From Flavobacterium sp. (GTDB lineage: Bacteria; Bacteroidota; Bacteroidia; Flavobacteriales; Flavobacteriaceae), in NCBI RefSeq assembly GCF_027483985.1, contig NZ_JAIXTJ010000025.1, positions 1 through 64,000 of the forward strand: a stretch of 64,000 nt of DNA, given 5' to 3'. Below are positions 14,332 to 22,527 of the stretch, piece after piece (the stretch's first letter is position 1; every line of letters begins with the position of its first letter). The translations under genes and the position numbers were made by a program. The notes under the pieces were generated by a model, which worked only from the letters and a program-made list of their open reading frames with translations, was not told the origin of the DNA and did not search any database.

Positions 14332-15579
14332 TTACATTCCACTTCGAATGGCTTCTACTGGATCAAGTTTAGAAGCTGAGATAGCTGGTAAAATTCCTGC
14401 AATTAATCCTATTATAATGGCTAATCCTGAGCCTAACATAATGTTGCTTAAACTCAATACAAACTCAAAGTCGAGTAATTTTGTTAAGGTAATTGCAATA
14501 ATCCATACTAGAAAAATTCCTATCAATCCTCCAATTAAACACAAGATTACGGCTTCAAACAAAAACTGAAATAAGATAAACCTATTTTTAGCACCAAGAG
14601 ATTTTTGAATTCCGATTAAGTTGGTTCGTTCTTTTACAGAAACAAACATAATGTTGGCTACACCAAAACCTCCAACCAAAAGTGAAAATCCTGCAATAAC
14701 CCATCCGCCAAGATTCATAAAACCAATTACACCATCAATTAAATCTGTAAAACCTGAAAAAACGTTCACAAAAAAGTTATCAATTTCACCAGTTTTAACA
14801 CCTCGAAACGTACGTAGTTTTTGTTTTAAATCGGCTTTGAAGGCTTCCATATCGATGCCTTTTTGGGGTTTGATAACAATTACAGGCGTCATCGAATCGT
14901 TGTTATCGCCATACATTCTTCTAATAAAATTTACCGGAATAAATGCTGAAGTATCATCGTCTCCAAACATTCCTGCGCCTTGTTTTTTCAACACGCCAAT
15001 CACATTGAAACGCTGTCCGTAAAGTCTGATTTCTTTTCCGATAGGATCAATGTTTTCAAAAAGACTGTTGGCTAACTCGTGTCCAATAACAGTTACAGCA
15101 GCTCCAGAATTGGATTCCGATTCGTTGTAAAATCGTCCATCGGTAAATTCTAAACCTTGAATATCAATAAACTCATAAGAAACCGGAACCACATTTACAT
15201 TACTAACCGATTTCTCTTCATATTTTACGGTTTCACCACTTAAGAAAATTTGAAAAGCTAATTCTTGTGCATCAGGAAGTGACGTTTTAAGATATTCATA
15301 TTCGGTGTAAGTCACATCTGGAAATTGCTCTCGCTTCCATCTTGGCACTTCTGAAGGACCAAAACTACCTTTGAATAAATAAATCGTATTTTTATCTAAA
15401 CTGCTTAACTCCTTTTTGATTTTTTGATCTAAAGAATCGACTGCTGCTAAAACAGCAATGATAGAAAATATTCCAATCGTTACTCCAAGCAGCGAAAGAA
15501 GTGTACGCAACTTATTGTTTCGCAACGCATTCATTGCAAAACTGAAACTTTCACTCAATAATCGAAGGTAAACAAGCAT
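14332..15579 (-). CDS. ABC transporter permease, MacB/FtsX type
   Basis: The 415-aa membrane protein has one N-terminal membrane segment (about residues 22-45, in LLSLLGVTIGIFSIIAVLAA), a periplasmic MacB-type core domain (about 50-275) and three C-terminal segments of the FtsX domain, with NIMFVSVKERTNLIGIQKSL and LDPVEAIRSGM at the very end. This is the permease half of a MacAB/LolCDE-like machine that couples cytoplasmic ATP hydrolysis to periplasmic work such as export of a peptide, antibiotic or lipoprotein. No ATPase or MacA adaptor gene is adjacent, so the partner must be elsewhere and the substrate is not known. Confidence 0.88.
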   Translation of the reverse strand: MLVYLRLLSESFSFAMNALRNNKLRTLLSLLGVTIGIFSIIAVLAAVDSLDQKIKKELSSLDKNTIYLFKGSFGPSEVPRWKREQFPDVTYTEYEYLKTSLPDAQELAFQIFLSGETVKYEEKSVSNVNVVPVSYEFIDIQGLEFTDGRFYNESESNSGAAVTVIGHELANSLFENIDPIGKEIRLYGQRFNVIGVLKKQGAGMFGDDDTSAFIPVNFIRRMYGDNNDSMTPVIVIKPQKGIDMEAFKADLKQKLRTFRGVKTGEIDNFFVNVFSGFTDLIDGVIGFMNLGGWVIAGFSLLVGGFGVANIMFVSVKERTNLIGIQKSLGAKNRFILFQFLFEAVILCLIGGLIGIFLVWIIAITLTKLLDFEFVLSLSNIMLGSGLAIIIGLIAGILPAISASKLDPVEAIRSGM

Positions 15580-15729
15580 ATCGGTTTTATTTTCTAGGTC
15601 AAATTTAAGATATTAGTAAATAAAACGAAGGAATTGTTACAGAAATTAAAAAACTATTTGTCCTTGCTTGTCACTTTGAATTAATAATTTTTCAAAATAA
15701 AATGAATTAGAAAAATAAATACTAAAGAA

Positions 15730-16335
15730 TTATGAAATCCAAGTACCCACATTTTTCTTAATAACCCATAAACCATTTACTTTTTCTAAATAAACTAGAT
15801 TTCCAAAACCCAAAAGCGGAGCACCATAATATCCAGTTTCTACTAATGCTTTTGTTTTGTCAGCATTATATGCAACTGCAGAAAAACTACTATATCCATT
15901 TGTGTTTGGATGAGTATTATAAAATTGAATCCAATCATTATTAGAATCTCCATCAAAACCAAAAATATAATTCAGTTCAGACTCAGAAATTAACTCTACA
16001 TTTGTTGGAGACACATCAAAGGAATTATCAAAAAACAAAGGAATTTGGTTGTTGTAAAATAAAGTTGTAACCATCTGTGGCTCAAATCCTGGATTTCCTG
16101 CACTTAATTCATCAATAAAATCATTACTAGAATTTGAAAATATTGCTTTTTGTTTAATTATAATGGTGCTAAAATTATAAGATTTGATAATTACTGAATA
16201 CACATCATAATCTTCTGCATCAATATTACTTGGTTGATCTAAAGGAAATCGTTCCGTTGCATCGTCATTACTACAAGAAGTCAAAAGACCAAAAAAGAAT
16301 ATAAAAACGAATGATTTTAAAGCTACAGTTCTCAT
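15730..16335 (-). CDS. hypothetical lipoprotein (201 aa)
   Basis: A signal peptide with lipobox FFGLLTSC (Cys21) is followed by SNDDATERF, an acidic sorting-like stretch. The mature protein contains SVIIKSYNFSTIIIKQKAIF, SSFSAVAYNADKTKALVETG and YLEKVNGLWVIKKNVGTWIS. The last block resembles the KxNGxWKV strand of small NTF2-like or DUF4440-like domains, but I cannot place it in a family. It is a stand-alone minus-strand gene with its own upstream region. Confidence 0.55.
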   Translation of the reverse strand: MRTVALKSFVFIFFFGLLTSCSNDDATERFPLDQPSNIDAEDYDVYSVIIKSYNFSTIIIKQKAIFSNSSNDFIDELSAGNPGFEPQMVTTLFYNNQIPLFFDNSFDVSPTNVELISESELNYIFGFDGDSNNDWIQFYNTHPNTNGYSSFSAVAYNADKTKALVETGYYGAPLLGFGNLVYLEKVNGLWVIKKNVGTWIS

Positions 16336-16464
16336 TTTTTAAGAATTTAAAATACTTTTTAAAAGTAATAAAATAAAATGAATAATAATGATTTAAAAAA
16401 ACTTTGAAAAACTATCATTTTATAACCCAAAAAAACATCCATTTTTGTTAAAATATTTTAATAG

Positions 16465-16485
16465 AATCTGAAATGAATTCAGATT
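16465..16485 (+). promoter_or_regulatory. inverted repeat overlapping the purH promoter
   Basis: AATCTGAA (16465-16472) and TTCAGATT (16478-16485) form a perfect 8-bp inverted repeat around 5 bases. It ends 7 bases before the -7 element at 16493, so a protein bound here would cover the -33 region. A purine-responsive operator is possible but not shown. Confidence 0.45.
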
Positions 16486-16492
16486 AAAAAAC

Positions 16493-16500
16493 TACTTTTG
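16493..16500 (+). promoter_or_regulatory. -7 element for purH
   Basis: TACTTTTG followed by C exactly matches TAnnTTTG, 21 bases before the purH ATG. Confidence 0.55.
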
Positions 16501-16521
16501 CGTGCTTAACAACACAACACA

Positions 16522-18048
16522 ATGAGCACTACAAAAACAATTCAATCTGCTCTTATTTCGGTATTTGATAAAACGGGATTAGAGCCTATTGTGAAACAAC
16601 TTCACAAACAAAACGCAACCATTTATTCTACTGGAGGAACCGAAGAATTTATTAAAAATCTTGGTATTCCTGTAGTTCCTGTAGAAGATATTACAGCTTT
16701 CCCAGAGATTCTTGGTGGCAGAGTAAAAACATTACATCCTAAAATTTTTGGTGGTATTTTAAACCGTCAAGACAATCCAACCGATGTGGAACAAATGAAG
16801 CAGTTTGAGATTCCGCAAATCGACTTGGTTATTGTTGATTTATATCCGTTTGAAAAAACAGTGGCTTCTGGTGCAAATGAAACCGATGTTATCGAAAAAA
16901 TTGATATTGGTGGAATTTCCTTAATCCGTGCAGCTGCAAAAAACTTTAAAGACACCGTAATTGTTCCCTCAGTTGAAGAATATGAATTGTTCCTAGGAAT
17001 GATTACTGATGGAAACGGCGCAACAACATTAGAACAAAGAAAATACTTGGCAACAAGAGCATTTCACGTTTCATCAAATTATGATACGGCTATTTTCAAT
17101 TATTTTAATACAGAAGACACGTATTTCAAAGAAAGTATTGCTAATGGACAAGTGTTGCGTTATGGAGAAAATCCACACCAAAAAGGATTCTTCTTTGGCG
17201 ATTTTGATGCAATGTTTACCAAATTGCACGGAAAAGAATTATCATACAACAACTTGCTCGATGTTGACGCTGCTGTAAATTTGATAGAAGAATTTAAACA
17301 CAACGAACCAACTTTTGCCATTCTAAAACACAATAACGCTTGCGGATTGGCAACTAGACCAACAATGAAAGAAGCTTACCTTGCTGCTTTGGCTTGCGAT
17401 CCAACCTCTGCTTTTGGAGGCGTTTTGATGGCAAACGGTCACATTGATAAAGAGACTGCTACAGAAATCAATTCTTTATTTTGTGAAGTAGTGATTGCAC
17501 CAAGTTATGATGACGAAGCGTTAAATATTCTACAAGAAAAAAAGAACCGAATTGTATTGACAATAAATGATGTACCTTTACCTCAACGTCAAGTCAGAAC
17601 TTGTTTAAACGGATTGTTGGTACAAGATAAAAACAACATCACAGATACTAAACAAGACCTAAAAAACGTTACCTTAACATCACCAACAGATCAAGAAGTA
17701 GAAGATTTATTATTTGCTTCAAAAATTTGTAAAAACACCAAATCTAATACCATAGTTTTTGCTAAAAATAATACTTTAATTTCCTCTGGAACTGGTCAAA
17801 CTTCAAGAGTTGATGCTTTAAAACAAGCTATTGAAAAAGCAAATACCTTCGGATTTGACTTGAATGGAGCCGTGATGGCAAGTGACGCTTTCTTTCCTTT
17901 TCCTGATTGTGTAGAAATTGCCAATCACGCCGGAATTACAGCCGTTATTCAACCTGGTGGTTCAATAAAAGACGAGTTAAGCATCAATTATTGCAATGAA
18001 AATAAAGTTGCAATGGTATTTACTGGAACACGTCATTTTAAACATTAA
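16522..18048 (+). CDS. purH: bifunctional AICAR transformylase / IMP cyclohydrolase
   Basis: Catalyses the last two steps of IMP synthesis: formylation of AICAR with 10-formyl-tetrahydrofolate and ring closure. The 508-aa protein has the N-terminal MGS-like cyclohydrolase domain (about 1-195), with ALISVFDKTGLEPIV, STGGTEEFIKNLGIPV, FPEILGGRVKTLHPKIFGGI and DIGGISLIRAAAKN. The transformylase domain follows, with LRYGENPHQKGFF, the catalytic Lys-His pair in AILKHNNACGLA, and the end SINYCNENKVAMVFTGTRHF. Position before mreB is common in flavobacteria. Confidence 0.97.
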   Translation: MSTTKTIQSALISVFDKTGLEPIVKQLHKQNATIYSTGGTEEFIKNLGIPVVPVEDITAFPEILGGRVKTLHPKIFGGILNRQDNPTDVEQMKQFEIPQIDLVIVDLYPFEKTVASGANETDVIEKIDIGGISLIRAAAKNFKDTVIVPSVEEYELFLGMITDGNGATTLEQRKYLATRAFHVSSNYDTAIFNYFNTEDTYFKESIANGQVLRYGENPHQKGFFFGDFDAMFTKLHGKELSYNNLLDVDAAVNLIEEFKHNEPTFAILKHNNACGLATRPTMKEAYLAALACDPTSAFGGVLMANGHIDKETATEINSLFCEVVIAPSYDDEALNILQEKKNRIVLTINDVPLPQRQVRTCLNGLLVQDKNNITDTKQDLKNVTLTSPTDQEVEDLLFASKICKNTKSNTIVFAKNNTLISSGTGQTSRVDALKQAIEKANTFGFDLNGAVMASDAFFPFPDCVEIANHAGITAVIQPGGSIKDELSINYCNENKVAMVFTGTRHFKH

Positions 18049-18054
18049 TTTTAT

Positions 18055-18062
18055 TATTTTTG
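18055..18062 (+). promoter_or_regulatory. -7 element for the mreB cluster
   Basis: TATTTTTG exactly matches TAnnTTTG, 43 bases before the mreB ATG and just after the purH stop. Confidence 0.5.
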
Positions 18063-18105
18063 TAGGCTGATAAAAATTTAACAAACTAAACACCCTTTTT
18101 TGAAT

Positions 18106-19134
18106 ATGGGATTTTTTGATTTCATGACCGAGGATATAGCAATTGACCTTGGAACCGCTAATACACTAATCATACACAACGATAAAGTTGTTATTGATAG
18201 TCCTTCTATTGTTGCAAGAGATAGAATCACTGGAAAAATCATCGCTGTTGGTAAAGAAGCCAACATGATGCAAGGTAAAACCCATGAAAACATAAAGACC
18301 ATTAGACCATTAAAAGACGGAGTTATCGCCGATTTTGATGCATCAGAAAAGATGATTAGTATGTTTATCAAAAGTATTCCTGCTTTAAAGAAAAAAATGT
18401 TTACTCCAGCATTACGTATGGTAGTTTGTATTCCATCAGGAATTACCGAAGTAGAGATGCGTGCCGTAAAAGAATCGTGTGAGCGTGTAAACGGAAAGGA
18501 AGTGTACTTAATTCACGAACCAATGGCGGCTGCAATCGGTATCGGTATCGATATTATGCAACCAAAAGGAAACATGATTGTTGATATTGGTGGTGGAACA
18601 ACAGAAATTGCTGTAATCGCTCTTGGCGGAATTGTTTGCGACAAATCAGTGAAAATTGCTGGTGATGTTTTCACAAACGATATCATCTATTATATGAGAA
18701 CACAACACAATTTATTTGTGGGTGAAACTACTGCAGAAAAAATCAAAATCCAAATCGGAGCTGCTACAGATACTTTAGATTCTCCACCAGATGATATGTC
18801 AGTTCAAGGTAGAGATTTACTTACTGGTAAACCTAAACAAGTAGAAGTTTCTTTTAGAGAAATTGCAAAAGCTTTAGATAAATCAATCCAACGTATTGAA
18901 GACGCTGTGATGGAAACTTTATCACAAACACCTCCAGAATTAGCTGCTGATATTTACAACACTGGAATTTATTTAGCTGGTGGTGGATCAATGTTAAGAG
19001 GATTAGACAAACGTATTTCTTTGAAAACAGATTTACCGGTTTACATTGCAGAAGATCCTTTGAAGGCAGTTGTTAGAGGAACTGGAATGGCGTTGAAAAA
19101 CATCCCAAAATTTAGAAGCATATTAATTAAATAA
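18106..19134 (+). CDS. mreB: rod shape-determining protein MreB
   Basis: Bacterial actin that forms membrane-associated filaments guiding lateral wall synthesis. The start chosen is ATG 18106 (MGFFDFMTEDIAIDLG); an in-frame TTG two codons earlier is less likely. The 342-aa protein shows the actin-fold blocks: phosphate 1 IAIDLGTANTLIIH, phosphate 2 MIVDIGGGTTEIAVIALGG, the connecting RMVVCIPSGITEVEMRAVKE and LIHEPMAAAIGIG, and the adenosine motif GIYLAGGGSMLRGLDKRIS. First gene of the mreBCD-mrdA-rodA cluster; the N-terminal FFDF is the likely membrane anchor. Confidence 0.97.
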   Translation: MGFFDFMTEDIAIDLGTANTLIIHNDKVVIDSPSIVARDRITGKIIAVGKEANMMQGKTHENIKTIRPLKDGVIADFDASEKMISMFIKSIPALKKKMFTPALRMVVCIPSGITEVEMRAVKESCERVNGKEVYLIHEPMAAAIGIGIDIMQPKGNMIVDIGGGTTEIAVIALGGIVCDKSVKIAGDVFTNDIIYYMRTQHNLFVGETTAEKIKIQIGAATDTLDSPPDDMSVQGRDLLTGKPKQVEVSFREIAKALDKSIQRIEDAVMETLSQTPPELAADIYNTGIYLAGGGSMLRGLDKRISLKTDLPVYIAEDPLKAVVRGTGMALKNIPKFRSILIK

Positions 19135-19223
19135 AATTCCAATTTTTTTAAATCCCAAATTCCAAATAGTGACAATTACTCTTTTTTGGAATTTAGAATT
19201 TGAAGTTTTATAACGTTTAAAAG
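19135..19223. repeat. period-7 spacer with hairpin between mreB and mreC
   Basis: Short A/T words with CC or GG recur about every 7 bases (for example ttggaat, ttagaat at 19186-19199). A 10-bp inverted repeat, AAATTCCAAA (19157-19166) with TTTGGAATTT (19185-19194), could form a hairpin with an 18-base loop. No T-run follows, so it is probably not a terminator but could set the ratio of MreB to downstream proteins. Confidence 0.6.
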
Positions 19224-20051
19224 ATGCAGCAAATATTTAATTTCATATTTAAAAACAGCTATCGTATGCTGTTTTTGCTGCTTATGATAATAGCCGTTTC
19301 TCTAACTATTCAGTCGCATTCTTATCATAAAAGTAAAGTTATTAGTTCTGCTAATTTCTTCACTGGCGGTGTTTATGAGATGACTAGTAATGTTGAAGGT
19401 TATTTTAATTTAAAAATACAAAACGAAGAACTTGCCAAAGAAAATGCTCGTTTAAAAGGATTACTTTTTAATATAAAAGATTCAACCAAAGTTCCCAATT
19501 TAGACTCAATCGTAGGCGTTAAAAAAATTGATATCATTATTTCAAAAGTTATCAAAAACTCTTACAGCAATCAAGTCAACTTCTTAACGCTGAACTCGGG
19601 TTCTAATCAAGGTGTAAAACCTGAAATGGGCGTTATCAATAGTCTAGGAATTGTTGGAGTAGTTGAAAATACCTCAGCAAATTACAGCACCGTTTTAAGT
19701 ATTCTAAATACGGAAGCACCTTTAAACGCTAAAATTAAAAAATCAAATCATATTGGTTCCTTAACGTGGAACGGTAAAAATACCGGATTTGTACAGTTAA
19801 CTGACGTACCAAGATTGGCTTCTGTTAAAAAAGGAGATACTATTGTAACTGGTGCGCAGTCTACTATATTTCCGGAAAACATCGGTATTGGTACCATTGA
19901 GAAAATTTATATTGACAATGACACCAATTTGTATATGATTGATGTTAGACTTTTTAATGATATGACTAGTTTAGGCCATGTTTATATTATCAGAAATAAA
20001 GACAGAGAAGAAATTATTAACCTAGAAAAAAAGACTCAAAAAAATGAATAG
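19224..20051 (+). CDS. mreC: rod shape-determining protein MreC
   Basis: The 275-aa bitopic membrane protein has one N-terminal segment (about residues 13-30), a coiled coil (about 60-85, KIQNEELAKENARLKGLL) and the periplasmic beta-rich MreC domain, with ISKVIKNSYSNQVNFLTLNS, SQGVKPEMGVINSLGIVGVV, KKGDTIVTGAQSTIFPENIG and IGTIEKIYID. MreC links cytoplasmic MreB to the PBP2-RodA synthase and activates it. The end overlaps mreD by 8 bases, so the two are translated together. Confidence 0.93.
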   Translation: MQQIFNFIFKNSYRMLFLLLMIIAVSLTIQSHSYHKSKVISSANFFTGGVYEMTSNVEGYFNLKIQNEELAKENARLKGLLFNIKDSTKVPNLDSIVGVKKIDIIISKVIKNSYSNQVNFLTLNSGSNQGVKPEMGVINSLGIVGVVENTSANYSTVLSILNTEAPLNAKIKKSNHIGSLTWNGKNTGFVQLTDVPRLASVKKGDTIVTGAQSTIFPENIGIGTIEKIYIDNDTNLYMIDVRLFNDMTSLGHVYIIRNKDREEIINLEKKTQKNE

Positions 20052-20550
20052 TGCTATGTTATTTAATATGGCTCGATTTATTTTACTGCTCGCGGTACAA
20101 GTTGTTATTTTCAATAATTTCAATTTCTTAGGTTATATAAATCCGTTTCCATATATTCTATTTATTATTCTTTATCCAGTTAATGGCAACAAATATGCCT
20201 TGTTGTTATCAAGCTTTTTTTTGGGAATAACAATGGATTTATTTTGTAATTCTGGTGGAGTTCACGCAACTGCCTGTTTGCTTTTAGCATTTGTAAGACC
20301 TTCTATATTCAAATTTTCTTTCGGATTAAGTTATGAATACCAAACCGTTAGACTGAACGATACGCTAACACCTGAACGATTTTCATTCATCTTAATTGCC
20401 GTTATAATTCATCATTTAACACTTTTTGTTCTGGAGGTTTTCACCTTTGAATACCTTTGGGATATTGTTCTTAGAACTATAATTAGCACTATCTTTACAC
20501 TTATAATTTGTATCTTAATTATTTACTTAATCAAGCCAAGTAAACGATGA
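20044..20550 (+). CDS. mreD: rod shape-determining protein MreD
   Basis: A 168-aa polytopic membrane protein with five to six hydrophobic segments, the right length for MreD. The block YINPFPYILFIILYPVNGNK, then LLSSFFLGITMDLFCNSGGV with the characteristic Gly/Asp pair, and the final hydrophobic IISTIFTLIICILIIYLI fit the Bacteroidota form of the family. It sits between MreC and PBP2 in the elongasome. It overlaps mreC by 8 bases upstream and mrdA by 4 bases (ATGA) downstream. Confidence 0.88.
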   Translation: MNSAMLFNMARFILLLAVQVVIFNNFNFLGYINPFPYILFIILYPVNGNKYALLLSSFFLGITMDLFCNSGGVHATACLLLAFVRPSIFKFSFGLSYEYQTVRLNDTLTPERFSFILIAVIIHHLTLFVLEVFTFEYLWDIVLRTIISTIFTLIICILIIYLIKPSKR

Positions 20551-22517
20551 GAAAAGTATTATTACCGACTATCGTAATTATCGCAGCATCTTTGTTGTTG
20601 ATACGTATTTTTTATTTGCAAGTTATAGACGATTCCTTCAAGTTAAAATCAGAAAATAATGCCATTAAAATCAAATATGATTATCCTGAAAGAGGTTATG
20701 TATATGATAGAAATGGAAAATTATTGATTGCCAATCAACCTTCTTATGACATTATGGTCGTTCCAAAGGATGTTGAAAATTTAGATACACTTGAATTTTG
20801 CTCTTTACTAGACATCAGCAAAGAGTTTTTTATAAAAAAAATAAATAAGGCTAAAGTCTATAGCCCAATGTTGCCCTCTGTTTTTTTACCTCAATTAAAC
20901 AAACTAGAGTATGCAGCTTTTCAAGAAAAAATCAGAAAATTTAATGGTTTTTATATTCAAAAACGTTCGCTTAGAGATTATCAAGTTGATTTTGGAGCCA
21001 ACGTATTTGGGTTTATCACTCAAGTAAATGAAAATATCGTAAAAAAGAATCCCTACTACATTGGCGGCGATTTAATTGGCCGACAAGGTATAGAGGAAAG
21101 CTACGAAGAGTTTCTTAGAGGTCAAAAAGGTGTAAAGTATATCTTAAGAGATAAATTTAATCGTGAGATTGGTTCGTACAAAGACGGAAAATACGATACC
21201 ATTTCTAAACAAGGAAGTGATTTGACTTTAACGATTGATAGTGAACTCCAAAAATATGGAGAAGAATTAATGATCAACAAATGGGGAGGAATTGTGGCAA
21301 TCGAACCAAAAACTGGCGAAATTTTAGCATTGGTTAGTGCTCCAAGTTTTAATCCTGCTCTTTTGGTAGGAAGGCAACGCTCTAAAAATTATACTTTATT
21401 ACATAATGATTCGATTGCAAAACCATTATATGATCGTGGACTTTTAGCTGAATATACTCCAGGTTCACCATTCAAAATCCTAACCGGACTAATTGCTTTG
21501 CAAGAAGGCGTTGTGACCGATAGTACAAGATTTTCGTGCAACAGAGGATTTAGTTATGCTCGAGGACGTTTTATGAAATGTCATTGCTCTGGTGGTGCTG
21601 TTCAATTGCATCGCGGAATTTATCAATCGTGCAACACCTATTTCTCTAATTGTTATATCAAATTAATCAATAAATACAAAGATCACAGTTATGCTGTTGA
21701 CAAATGGGCTGACCATTTAAAAAGCTTCGGATTAGGTGCTTTTATGGGTTATGATTTACCTATTGGAAAAAAAGGAAACATACCAACCTCTAAAACCTAT
21801 AACCGAGTTTATAATGGTTGGAATTGGGACGGTAAAACCATTGTGTCTAACGCCATTGGTCAAGGTGAGGTATTAATGACGCCTATACAATTAGCCAATT
21901 TTATGGCAGCGATTGCGAACAGAGGTTATTTCTACACGCCGCATATTGTAAAAAGAATTAAGGGAAATATCATCGATAAAAAATACCGAACAAAGCACAC
22001 TACAACTATAGATAGAAAATACTTTGAACCTATAATTTCTGGTATGAACGCGGTTTATGGTCCAGGTGGAACCGCTTCTGGCCTTGGTGTAGTAGGAATA
22101 GAGATTTGCGGAAAAACGGGTACGGCAGAAAATTACTTAAAAGTTAACGGTAAGCGTGTAAAACTTCAAGATCACTCGATATTCGTTGCCTTTGCACCAA
22201 GAGACAATCCTAAAATTGCAATAGCAGTATTTGTTGAAAACGGATATTGGGGAAAACGTTGGGCTGGTCCGATTACGACATTAATGATTGAAAAGTACTT
22301 AAATAAAAAGATTACTAAAGTAGATTTTGAAAAAAGAATGTTGACTGGTAGTTTGAAAGCACAATACGACAAATTATATCCAAGAAAACATCAAGACAGT
22401 ATTGCTTTTATTAACAATAAAATAAAAGATAGTTTATCAAAAATTAAAAAGTCAAAAGATTCTATAAATGGCGTTTTAAATAAAGAAGTAAAAATTGATT
22501 CTTTAAAAAAACCTTAG
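20547..22517 (+). CDS. mrdA: penicillin-binding protein 2 (elongasome transpeptidase)
   Basis: The 656-aa class B PBP has an N-terminal membrane anchor (about 5-23), a dimerisation/pedestal region with YPERGYVYDRNGKLLIANQP, and a C-terminal transpeptidase domain. Its motifs are SPFK (307-310, nucleophile Ser307), SCN (361-363) and KTGT (523-526). It cross-links peptidoglycan in side-wall growth with RodA. The residues C331, C345, H346, C347 and H355 cluster between the first two motifs and might bind a metal, as reported for E. coli PBP2. The C-terminal tail of about 75 residues is Lys-rich. It overlaps mreD and is 10 bases from rodA. Confidence 0.95.
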   Translation: MRKVLLPTIVIIAASLLLIRIFYLQVIDDSFKLKSENNAIKIKYDYPERGYVYDRNGKLLIANQPSYDIMVVPKDVENLDTLEFCSLLDISKEFFIKKINKAKVYSPMLPSVFLPQLNKLEYAAFQEKIRKFNGFYIQKRSLRDYQVDFGANVFGFITQVNENIVKKNPYYIGGDLIGRQGIEESYEEFLRGQKGVKYILRDKFNREIGSYKDGKYDTISKQGSDLTLTIDSELQKYGEELMINKWGGIVAIEPKTGEILALVSAPSFNPALLVGRQRSKNYTLLHNDSIAKPLYDRGLLAEYTPGSPFKILTGLIALQEGVVTDSTRFSCNRGFSYARGRFMKCHCSGGAVQLHRGIYQSCNTYFSNCYIKLINKYKDHSYAVDKWADHLKSFGLGAFMGYDLPIGKKGNIPTSKTYNRVYNGWNWDGKTIVSNAIGQGEVLMTPIQLANFMAAIANRGYFYTPHIVKRIKGNIIDKKYRTKHTTTIDRKYFEPIISGMNAVYGPGGTASGLGVVGIEICGKTGTAENYLKVNGKRVKLQDHSIFVAFAPRDNPKIAIAVFVENGYWGKRWAGPITTLMIEKYLNKKITKVDFEKRMLTGSLKAQYDKLYPRKHQDSIAFINNKIKDSLSKIKKSKDSINGVLNKEVKIDSLKKP

Positions 22518-22527
22518 ATAACTTGAA

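Noticed and set aside
14621..15022. 133-codon plus-strand frame opposite the ABC permease
   Set aside because: It lies wholly within a well-supported FtsX-type permease gene on the other strand.
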